Assembly: GCA_947652605.1 (NCBI GenBank)
Contig: OX393581.1
Span: 28,204,788 to 28,268,787 of the forward strand
Direction of reading: 5' to 3'
Origin: Elmis aenea
Taxonomy: Eukaryota; Arthropoda; Insecta; Coleoptera; Elmidae
DNA length: 64,000 bases
The position numbers and the translations under genes were made by a program. Positions within the stretch are counted from its first letter, which is position 1. The number at the start of each line of letters is the position of its first letter. The notes beneath the pieces are model-generated. The model ran no database searches, had not been told where the DNA came from, and was given only the letters and a program-made list of their open reading frames with translations. This document shows, piece after piece, positions 35,285 to 44,799 of the stretch.

Positions 35285-38200
35285 CGTAGCTTAAATTTTC
35301 AGTTTAAAAAATTGCACAAAACATATTATAAATTTATGCGATTGTCCATTCCAGTACCTAGTTTATTTTATTGTTATACGTATTATGTAACTTATACTCT
35401 AAACTTGATTATGTAGGTAAAAATGCCTTTTTAATAATAATTTATGTGCATTCTCAGAGTTTCTCAACTTTATTCTAACCTTCCCCAAATAATTTACTTG
35501 TAAAGTGGCTAAAATGTGCAGTGGAATGGCTTGAGTGAAAAATGTTTTCGTAAAGTTTTACATTTCCCTTGGGTCATTTTATTCAACAGCCATAAAAACT
35601 CTTTGTTATATACACTTAAAACAACCCCCTTGTGAAAAATCAAAGTAGATTCTTTAATTACATAATGGTAACATGTTACACAAATTGTAATTTATCCTTT
35701 GGTGAAAGTGTCAAAACTTAATAATAAATTCTAATTTATGAACCAATAAAGAAATATAATTACAAACAATCTGTAAATATGTTGATAAATCGCTTAATTT
35801 TACTTTAAAAATGTTTTTTAAAATTACTAAAACTTTAATGTTATCTATACAGGGCGACAATAATCTACATGTGTGGTATGGGTAACTTTGTTATTATAAA
35901 AATTACTTGGTCGGGTATTTAACAAAATTGGGCAAAAAAAAATTGGCGATGTAATATACAACTTTTAAAATTTTACTATTAAAATTGCCATGTTGCGTGA
36001 TCCAATTCTACGCCCTGTAGGTACATGTGTATTTGTATTAGATTCCACACCACACTGTGCTGTATAATCTTTATACTTGTACCTGCAAAAATTAATATAA
36101 GAACTGTAATATTTAAAAGAAAAAACGAAATAAAAAAAATCAATATAAAATGTATTTACCAAAAATATAAATAAACACAAAAGTGTTTTTCTTAACAAAG
36201 GCCAGTTAGCAATTTTGGTATTTCCCCTACTATAATAAAACTTTTATAGTCAGAACACAAACTCACAAGTGTGTTATTATCTGTGGGTTAGTAATAAAAT
36301 AAATTCTACTGAAACAGTACAACGCGTTTACTGCTATATATAATATTTTAACGAACATATAGAAAACTAATAGAAAATTGGATAATGTATATAAATAATT
36401 AAAAAATCAATAAATATAAACTAATATAGTGTTTTATTTATATCTAAAATATATTGTTCTAGGATTCTTGATGAAAGTAATATTTAGTATCCTGATTTAA
36501 TTTTTATTCATATTATGTGGTACCTACTTGTCAATGTTTTTAAATATTTATATAGAATCTTTATCTTCATAAATATTGTATAAACTGTCTATGTATTATT
36601 AGCCAGTACACAAATACATACCATGAAGAGAACAAATTAACAAATTCAATACAATACCAGAGTGCCTTAATCACTAAAAAAAAAACATTGTAACAAATAC
36701 CGAAACATAACATAATAAAAATTTTATTTTCGATAGTTATTTGACCCAACAAATGCTAAAGAAACAAGAAAAAATTTGGCAAAAATATTCAGAGGTGACG
36801 AAATAGAAATTTAAAAAAATATATCTGTAGCTACACAGTCAGAAACAAAACGAAAAAATAACGCCACAACAGACAAAAAACCTTCAGCAACAATTATAAA
36901 AAAGATTTAAATTTTTTTTAAAAATAAATCATTCTAAATCCAAAGCAAACGAAAATCTAAAGTTATGATATTACATATAATACTGAAAAATTTAAAACAG
37001 ACTGCAATTCTAAATAATTTTGTGTTACGAAGCAACTTTTGCAAAAACTTTAATACGTATAGAAACGGCACATCTCTGAAATAATTTACCCAGGGTGGAA
37101 CACTAGGTATATAAAACTCTTTTATAAAAATATAACCTTTAGGGTCTTTACACGAACTGTGAACAAACAAAATGTTGCTATAGCTTTTATGTAAATTTCA
37201 TCACTACCTTGTTATGTGAAAGCTTTAAATGCGATAAACTAATCAGGGATTAGATGGGCGACAGCTTAATTAAAACATGCCTATTTTTATCAGTGTGAAA
37301 CATCAGATTTAAAACGCCGTCGGCAAACGAAGGTTGGCTTAGCACAAAGACTCGGATGTATCGCTCAACGCAATGAATATATTCGCTAACCCAGTATATT
37401 ATAAGCTAGAAGTACCATTATTATTACTGCAAAGTAAAATATTGTATTTTATGAAATGCGCCTTGGGTGATGTTCTAATAATTACATTGTTTAAAATATG
37501 ACGTTAAGGAAGAAATCATGTCGCTTTTAGTGTGAATTTATTTGTAACATCAAAATTGATAATAAAAATAAAGTATTTCTGTTTTAATGTAAAAACGCAA
37601 ATTTAAAATGTTATAATAATAGATTTTATTAATTTACCATATACATTTACATAAAAAAAGGCTCTTGTACGGTGTCATGAAGAAAATGTATTTTTTTTTT
37701 TCATTAAATGTCAGAGATTTGAAAAATTATATTTGTGTGTGTTTGTTTATGCGCATTAATATACTTATAAGAAAACGGATGTGTAAAAAATGTATGAGAC
37801 CGCTATGCATGTTTCCAATTTACAAAACTACTGTGCAATTTAAGCTTTTTTTATCATCTTAAAAGTACTTAATTAAGTTATGGTGCAAACTTTGACAGCA
37901 AGCATTAATCGGACAAGGGAGGGTCACAATACGTTGTCGCTGTGTTTATTGCATCAAGGGCATCAAAACTAAATGTTTTCCAGAGTTTGTTATATGTGCC
38001 ACTGGCCACTTCTTTCGAAAAATTGGGGGAAAACTGAAAAATTTGTATTAAAAGATCATTTTTGCGATCGCGTTGGCTATGAAACCGTCAGGAACAAAAT
38101 CGAAATTCTTCTATTTACCAATGCACGCATCCTTTGCAAGTAAAATGATGCAAAGTTTTTGAAAAAATCTTAAACGGTTCCGGAGCAAAACGTCAAAAAC

Positions 38201-38370
38201 GAAATCCCTGCATAAGCGCTATGATTTGAGATGTTGTGGTATATCTGTATAACTATCTATGCAACTTGCATAGGCGTTAAACATGGGGAAAAAAACTGTT
38301 TTAACAAGGGCCTCGTTTTTTGCGTTTTTCTTAGGAACCGTTTTTGGCGAAGATGTGGCGGTGTGACAGT
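35285..38370. other. Non-coding stretch, no gene recognised
   Basis: Very A/T-rich. A CAGGGCGACAATAATC phrase at about 35852 is a possible transposon end without a partner. Open frames at 35965-36198 (-), 36934-37170 (-) and 37665-37862 (+) contain no motif I recognise. Confidence 0.4.
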
Positions 38371-38374
38371 ACAT

Positions 38375-38500
38375 GACCATGTAAGAAACGAAATCAGACA
38401 AAGAATGGGAATAAACGATACGCTAAGAGGTACCGTGAAAAAGAAACAGTATGGTACGGCCACCTGAAAAGAATGGAAAAAGAAACAAAAGAAAATGACG
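38375..38500 (+). pseudogene. LINE reverse-transcriptase C-terminal scrap (+)
   Basis: VRNEIRQRMGINDTLRG, then after a one-base frameshift WYGHLKRMEKETKE. This matches the 'RNEEIR-R-G... L-WYGH-RM' tail downstream of the reverse transcriptase in RTE-like insect LINEs. Only about 40 residues survive. Confidence 0.6.
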
Positions 38501-38599
38501 ATTAGGATGTGACAAACGGCCACACTATATACATCAATAAGTCTTAAGTCCTTCCACTGTTAGGAGTAGGACTATTGAGTTGTGCTGAGTTTTTTCCAC

Positions 38600-38935
38600 A
38601 TTTTTAGGTCCTTTTTTATCTCTTTCCATTTAAGTTTTTTATATGTTGCTGTATTTTAAACGTCGTCTTGCCAGATTTTTCTTGGTCGACCTTTTTAATT
38701 GTTTTCGTGTGGCCTTGCTTAATAAACTTTTCTTGTTAACCTTTCTCTTTTTATTCCATTTATGTGACCCAACTAACCCAGCTGTCTTTCTTGTATTCTT
38801 GTTTCAACCGATTTCATCTTTGATTGTTCTCTAAATGTTTTGTTTCTGATTTTTAGTTATTCCTTCAAGTTTTCTCATTTCCGCTGAATTTACATGGCTT
38901 CTGTTTCTGTTTGAGAGTGTCCACGTTCCACTTCG
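38600..38935 (-). pseudogene. LINE reverse-transcriptase C-terminal remnant (-)
   Basis: On the minus strand TWTLSNRNRSHVNSAEMRKL and EGITKNQKQN are followed by a broken stretch with KGRPRKIWQDDV near 38680. This is the usual end of RTE-like LINE proteins ('W-L-...L--AEMR-LR-I-GVT--DR-RN', then 'GRPR-W-DDV'). Stops and a frameshift interrupt it. It lies opposite in orientation to the scrap at 38375-38500, so these are two separate insertions or a rearranged one. Confidence 0.7.
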
Positions 38936-40505
38936 GTGTTGGAGTTACTTAAGTTACTACATTTTTTACCACTTTAATTTTATTCCTTTTAGGAATTTCT
39001 CGGTTTCCAAAAAAATTTAGTTCCCAAGCTTTTAAATATTCTTTCAAATTTTCTTGTTCTTTCGCTTGATTCCTTATTTATCCCTCGATTATCACTACTA
39101 AATATTTGAACCTATTTACCTATTTCAACCAAAATTTTTATACTTTTTAAAATATTTTTTCCGATACAGTACAAGATCAGTAGACTAAAAAGATAACTTA
39201 TGTGCATATAGACATAAGAAGTAGCAATATTTGTTTTTGTATTTATAAATATATTATAATGATCTACTTAAGCTTCAGCTTAAAAATCCAAATATGCTTG
39301 CAACAATCTCTTTTTAAATGCGTATAGATCTTTTTTTATTTACTAATACGATAGTTTTTTTTTTTTTAAATTAGCACTTCATAATTTTATGCTGCCTGTA
39401 ATAGCCATAGTTCCAACTCCAACTGTTCCATAATTTGTATTTTTGTAAAATTATTAACTAGAGTAATAAAATATTAACCAGACTGAAAAATATTAAAGAG
39501 CTGAATAAACGCCTTTTTAAGTACCTAATCAAAAGTTTAAAATGCATTTTTCTGTCATTAAATAAGAAATCAGATTTGTGGTGATAATTTTTAGTTTAAC
39601 GGAATAGTTGCCAATAAGATTTGTAATTCAATACATTTAAGTCACTATATTTGAAATTGATGGCTGCAGAAGAATAGGTCAATTAAACAAAGCTGCCGTA
39701 ATAAAAAACGTTGACCTCACATTTAAAGACTTAAATGATTTGCTAAACGATCTTTAGATCCAGTTCAGTGCGGCCAACAAAACAAATGTTTCCCAACCGC
39801 AAATGCAATTGAAAGTTTTATGGCAGTTCGCTTAGCCGTGGCTTAACCTCGAAGTTAATGGCTGAAAATCAATTGGTCGCTAACTCTATAAAGCCTATGT
39901 ACCTATATATTCAGTGTGATTGATGAAACTCCATCACCTAGAACACAATGGAAGTTCCTAAATAGTTTACTATTACAGTTTGTTTTAACCCCCGGCAATG
40001 CAACGAACTTTAATAAATAAAGTATGGCATTGATTAAATATAGGTTTTCTAACTTGATAGTGTCATAGTGAAGTGTCTATAACTCTTAAGTTTATTTTAA
40101 GTTTAACATTATTACACATCATTATGGATCATGGTCTCCATGTAAATTTCAGGCACCGTTAAAAAGAAATAAAAGGATGGTTAAGTTTACAAAAATGTGT
40201 GTTTTCACATTCGTTGTAATATTGAAACTTAAAATGTGCATGTAATGTGTAGTTTTTTTTTTTAATAGTCTGAACAGTTTCAACACCTTGAATTTTCATT
40301 TTATTTGCAATTTTCTTGTTATCAAGATAAAAAAAATTAAGTATGGTATCTATAGTTTAGATTTTTCCATATGACTTATACTGCTAAGTTTTTAAATTGC
40401 AAAATTTATTTCTTATTGCATTGTTATGCTAATAAATTGTGATACAATCATTTTTGAATTAAAGTATGTACATAATTAATTAAGTTATACAAGGTGCTCT
40501 GGTAT
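38936..40505. other. Non-coding stretch
   Basis: No gene or clear repeat boundary is visible. Confidence 0.4.
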
Positions 40506-40509
40506 AGAT

Positions 40510-40640
40510 AGGGTGACCATTCGTCCCCGATTTTCGGGGACAGTCCCCGAAACAAGACTTAAGTCCCGGATTATTCTTGTCCCCGATTTTCATCATTTTC
40601 CCACACACATTTAAAATAACGAATGTATGGTACTTTCGCT
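40510..40640. repeat. hAT-like terminus with CCCCGA repeats
   Basis: AGGGTGACCATTCGTCCCCG followed by inverted GTCCCCGA / TCGGGGAC units. Similar 'GG-TGACCA..-GTCCC' ends occur at 44633 and 59222. The partner end was not found; the sequence is interrupted by the element at 40818. Confidence 0.4.
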
Positions 40641-40817
40641 GTTGCCAAATTATGCAAATCTGTTAGTCTGGCAACATTGTAACAGTGTTACCGCTTATTG
40701 GCCAAGAAAATTGAAGTGGGGAGGAGTTTGTGCACGTAGCTGTCAGCCACCACCGATAATTAAATGCTTAAAATTACTGGCAATTATGTTAAAGCTCCAT
40801 CATAAGAGAAATGGAAT

Positions 40818-41850
40818 CAGGGCCAGATCTAGGGGGGCGCGAGAAGGGCAATTGCCCAGAGCGGCCAACAGAGTGCCAACAGCACTTTTAATATTTAGAT
40901 CAAAATAAACTTACTGTCATGCAAGATATAATAGCGCTTATTTATTTCCTAATTCTTATTTATTTAATAAAAATTTCAAATAATTGTAGAAAAGTGATAA
41001 ATGCTTATAAAAATTTAAAAATTGTGCCATTTTGCTGATGTTAATGCATGAAAGCGAAAATCCTAACCAAATTGAAAATGCAAGTAAAGAATCTTACGTA
41101 GTTTTTGATTATGAAAAACTTTTGTTTACACTTTATTTTGTCGTAAAATAATCAGGGGAGCCAATATTTGCAAATATTTAATTTTGCATGGTAAAGTCCT
41201 TTGTATGATATTTTCAGTCAACACCCTGTATACTTTGATATATGTAATAACAATTTGTCGTTGCATATAATAATAAAATATAAAAATAAAAAAATAAAAA
41301 CTAAGCCGTTCGAACTTGTATAAGCTCGCTTGGTAGTGTAGTGTAGTGAAGTGGGCAGGCCAGGGACGTGCCCAAGTGGAAACCAGGAAATAGGGCACAC
41401 CGAGGGAAGGAGTTCTATTATTTGTAGTAACTAGTAGATTAAGATAGATTTAAGGTGCTCGTTAGTCAGTAGTAGCTTGACTAGTTGCATTTCAAAATTT
41501 AAAATAAAAAATTTAAAAAAATTAAATATATATAATAATTTGAATTTCCTCCGAAAGCAGTAAAATATATATTTTTTAAATTAATTTAAAAAAATAATCA
41601 TGTGTTGTGTTTTTTTTTTTGAGAAAAAAGATATGTACCCACCTCCTACTTATATGTTTCATTTTGTTATGTTACTGTTTTTTATGAATTACATTATTTT
41701 ATGAAACAAAAGACTTGTTATTCAAAAAATACCTGCAAAAATTACACTTACTGTCAAAAATTAAATTTAAAAAAAATATTTATAATTAAATATAAAGGGC
41801 GGCAAAAATCATATTTGCCCAGAGCGGCGGAAAAGCTAGATCGGGCCCTG
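40818..41850. mobile_element. 1.03-kb hAT-type element with 8-bp duplication
   Basis: Left end CAGGGCCAGATCTAGG; right end, reverse-complemented, CAGGGCCCGATCTAG. AATGGAAT flanks both ends perfectly (40810-40817, 41851-41858). Subterminal TTGCCCAGAGCGGC occurs near both ends in direct orientation. I find no transposase; the interior is A/T-rich. The 93-codon frame at 40627-40908 crosses the left boundary and is therefore not a gene. Confidence 0.85.
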
Positions 41851-41994
41851 AATGGAATTCGACAGTTTTAAAATGATTTTGGGTAGCAAAAGCTAAAAGA
41901 TCAATTGTGTTTTTATTTAATTTATAATGTAATTGGGTCCTTTGTTTTTGTTAATCATATCTTTTTTTATTGTAATTGCATCCTTGTTGTTCTT

Positions 41995-42310
41995 TCCTAT
42001 AATAACTTTTTGTACCAGTAGTGTATATTTATGATGTACAAATTTATAAAAAAATCGTTTGTTGATGGACCAAATCTGAACACTGGCGTTGTACTTCAAG
42101 TTATAACCGTAATATTTCAACGGTAGTTAGTTATACTAAAGGTAAAATCCCCATAACTTGGCCCTTTTGAATGTTACATGTTTAGTAACTCATGCATCAT
42201 TATTTGTTCCCTTTAATTTATTTAAAAGTAATTCAAATAACACTGAAGTAACATTAAAATAATTGATGCCAGCTACAATATACTTAATGTTTTAATTTAT
42301 TAAGCATATT
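41995..42310 (+). repeat. Dispersed repeat, copy c
   Basis: Aligns block by block with copy b (29495-29860): TTTATGATGTACAAATTTAT, ATCGTTTGTTGATGGACC, GGCGTTGTACTTCAAGTTAT, ACACTGAAGTAACA and TTGATGCCAGCTACAATA. It lies about 650 bp upstream of the pacifastin-like gene's TATA box. Confidence 0.65.
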
Positions 42311-42683
42311 ATCGCTTCCAAAATACTTTGATCTCATATTAAGCGTTTACATGGATTAATTTTTTTTTATATCATTAGCCTTATACAGATTTAGTAACAG
42401 TAAGAAATGTTTGCATTCATAGCCCGTGTCTGGTTGTAGAGAATAACTTACGACACGTTGTGGGTTTATAAGTTTGCAAAATTTAAATCATTAAACCTAT
42501 CTAGGGTTCACGAGTTTACATATAATGCGTTTTGACTTGTGTGAGGTGACAAAAAAGTGCCTACAAGTCGTCATTAGTAGACATACAGATGCGCGGTTAA
42601 TATTCCATTGAAAAAATACGAACGGTCTTAATTGGTGTTGCGAAATTTATTTGCGTTAAATATTTTCGACGCAATTAAAAATG

Positions 42684-42974
42684 TTTCTTAATTGATACAA
42701 ATCCATAAAATTTTATGGGTAAATAATTAAAATTACATGCGATTGTTTGGGGAACAATACTTTATATAATAATGTATGTGGTTTTATTCTTAATAATGCT
42801 ATAAATTGCGAAATTAATTTAGGTTAATTATTTTTAAACCAATTTAAATTTTTCTTAATTGGTATAGTTCAAAAAATTTAATAGGGAAATAAATAAGTTT
42901 ATAGGCGATTGTTTGGGGAACAATGTTTTAGAAAATAATGTACGTGGTCTTAAACTTAATAATCCTATAAATAG
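42684..42974 (+). promoter_or_regulatory. Tandemly duplicated promoter region (166-bp period)
   Basis: Two copies of one region follow each other. TTCTTAATTG begins both (about 42685 and 42852). The identical 20-mer GCGATTGTTTGGGGAACAAT lies at 42739-42758 and 42905-42924. A TAATGTAYGTGG block follows, and each copy ends in CTATAAAT (TATA at 42800 and 42966). The shared block and the TATA are both offset by exactly 166 bp. The downstream copy serves the gene starting at 43051. The block contains the inverted repeat ATTGTT-AACAAT, a plausible protein-binding site; which factor binds is unknown. Confidence 0.75.
42966..42974 (+). promoter_or_regulatory. TATA box of the pacifastin-like gene
   Basis: TATAAATAG lies 77 bp upstream of the start codon. 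Transcription would begin around 42995-43000, giving a 5' leader of about 50-55 nt. The upstream duplicate (TATAAATTG at 42800) is a possible relic or alternative promoter. Confidence 0.7.
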
Positions 42975-43050
42975 CGCTGCAGAAGCTCAATATTTTAAAT
43001 TGTTATTAAAAGTGTAACGTTTAACAGAGCATTTTTGTTTGTTTGTAATA

Positions 43051-43972
43051 ATGAAGTTTTGGGTAATTTTATTATTATGCGTAACTTCGGCGATAGCTAA
43101 AGAGTTTGGTAAGTATGATGTAGTTTAAAGTTAGGAGGGAAATGACAGAAAATTAAAAAAAAATAATTTTAAAGTAAGATCATTGTGTCTGCAGTTGATG
43201 TCTCTTAATTTATTTCTAACAAAACCCATTCAAAAGTTATTTTGTAAAACCGTTATTTTAACAGTGTTTTTCATAGACTGATAATTTGTAACTAAGTTGT
43301 CGCCAGCATAACTATGATTCTGATTAAGATTTTATGAGCGCATCGCATGATCTTATTTGTTGTATCATTATTTAAAACGTGTTCAAGCAAATTAACTGTA
43401 ATTTTTTTAATAAAAAAAGGTTATACCTACATGAAACATTATGTTTAATTATATGATTATTATGATTGCATTGCGAATATAACAGTATTTTATTTCAGTT
43501 TGTCAGAAAGGCGTTACCTACTCAAATGGTGGGTGCGTTAAGTGTGGTTGTGAGGAAACAGGCGGTGATTTTAACTGTTTGCATTTGGTGCCTGCGTTTT
43601 GGTAAAGAAAACACTTAATGCGATAAAATCTTTTTATAGACAAAAACCTAATTGGCGCAAAATTTATACAATACAAAAATCATTTGAAATATTTTAGAAC
43701 CGATTATGTGATTATAAATATTTTAACAAATGTCAAGTATTCGTTTTTGTAACTGTATGTTTACTGTCGCCAATGATTTTTGTCTCATAATTTTGGTTGC
43801 GTTGAATTTTAGTTCGAATATTAGTCACATTTAGTATCAATTAATGAACACTTCACACATTTTCAGTCCAGAAGCGCCAGAATGCACAGCTGGACAATAT
43901 TGGACCAAGGGATGTAATGAATGTTGGTGTCTTGAAAAAGGAGGTCAATTTTGCACCATCAACAAATGTTAA
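43051..43972 (+). CDS. Secreted two-domain pacifastin-like protease inhibitor (3 exons)
   Basis: Exons are 43051-43108, 43499-43601 and 43867-43972 (88 codons plus stop). Introns of 390 and 265 bp have GTAAGT/TTTCAG and GTAAAG/TTTCAG ends, phases 1 and 2. Residues 1-16 (MKFWVILLLCVTSAIA) are a signal peptide. Residues 60-88 match the pacifastin signature: C60-x9-C70-N-E-C73-W-C75-x7-C83-T-x3-C88. This family forms compact three-disulfide inhibitors of serine proteases in arthropod haemolymph. By family alignment the reactive bond would lie at Ile85-Asn86, unlike the Arg/Lys or Leu of known trypsin or chymotrypsin inhibitors, so the target is unclear. Residues 21-54 hold six more cysteines (C-x10-C-VK-C-G-C-x8-C-x7-C), a diverged domain lacking the Asn and Thr and with a longer last loop. 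Each intron falls between structural units. Alternative: a von Willebrand C-like small cysteine-rich peptide. Confidence 0.88.
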
Positions 43973-44047
43973 AGGCATCTTTTGTAACACTATCTACTTA
44001 AATGTCCAAAGGAATGTAATATTCTTAAAATAGTTTATTGTTTATTC

Positions 44048-44053
44048 AATAAA
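44048..44053 (+). terminator. Polyadenylation signal
   Basis: AATAAA lies 76 bp after the stop codon of the pacifastin-like gene and is the first such signal downstream. It implies a 3' untranslated region of about 95-100 nt. Confidence 0.7.
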
Positions 44054-44540
44054 TGCGTCACTAATTATGCTGTACTAATTTTTAACTGTAATATAATTAT
44101 ATCTGCCATATACACACATGAACTATCACAAACAGAAGTGATCGCGAAAATAATGAAATCCTGTTAATATACCTACTTCAAAACGTTAAAGTGAGTCGAT
44201 TTTCTGAATTCAAAAATAACTGCTATGATAATACTTAATTTTACTACGGATGGCTAAAGCAAATTGCCAATTTTCTTAGGTGTAATATAATGTTTTGATT
44301 TAATAGGCAAGTTATCGTCATTACAGTATTTTTATCTTAAATTAATAGCTTGCTATGATTTCGAAAATGTTTGTTACGTAAGCTTTTTCCATGTTCAGTA
44401 ACTGTCGGAAATATTTGCATCCAGAGCGAAATTTTTGATTGTATGTTTTTAATTACTAGGTACCAGGATCGGCCATAAGCACATTCAACCGATAACCTCG
44501 CGTTGGGCCCCGCGCTTAAAAAGTAAAATAAGGAAAACGC

Positions 44541-44635
44541 GTCGGGTCGGGTCGGGTCGGGTCGGGTCGGGTCGGGTCGGGTCGGGTCGGGTCGGGTCGG
44601 GTAAGGTCGGATCGGATCGGGTCGGGTCAGGTCAG
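44541..44635. repeat. (GTCGG)n array grading into TCAGG units
   Basis: Twelve perfect GTCGG units (44541-44600) are followed by variants (GTAAG, GTCGG, ATCGG, GTCAG) ending GTCGGGTCAGGTCAGG. In the opposite frame it reads as a Pro-Asp-Pro-Thr-Arg repeat, an artefact. It is the most GC-rich spot in the window and abuts the hAT-like end at 44633. Confidence 0.9.
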
Positions 44636-44740
44636 GATGACCAGACTTCCCGTTTTTATGAGACATGTCCCGTTTTTCTGTATTTTGTTCCGTTGTCCCA
44701 ACAAAGATTTCCGGGACACTTAAATGTCCCGTATTTCTTG
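44633..44740. repeat. hAT-like terminus with TCCCG repeats
   Basis: CAGGATGACCAGACTTCCCG followed by several direct and inverted copies of TGTCCCGT / CGGGACA. It is similar in style to 40510 and 59222. No matching right end was found. Confidence 0.45.
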
Positions 44741-44799
44741 ATTTTTATATTTACGTCAACCACGCCTCCATAACCTCACTAACTGTAACCTTTTACCAT

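Noticed and set aside
40627..40908. 93-codon plus-strand frame
   Set aside because: It crosses the left boundary of a hAT-type insertion at 40818, so it cannot be an ancestral gene.
44337..44666. 109-codon minus-strand frame rich in Pro-Asp-Pro-Thr-Arg repeats
   Set aside because: It is a translation of the (GTCGG)n microsatellite; 5-bp periodicity produces a 5-residue repeat in any frame lacking stops.
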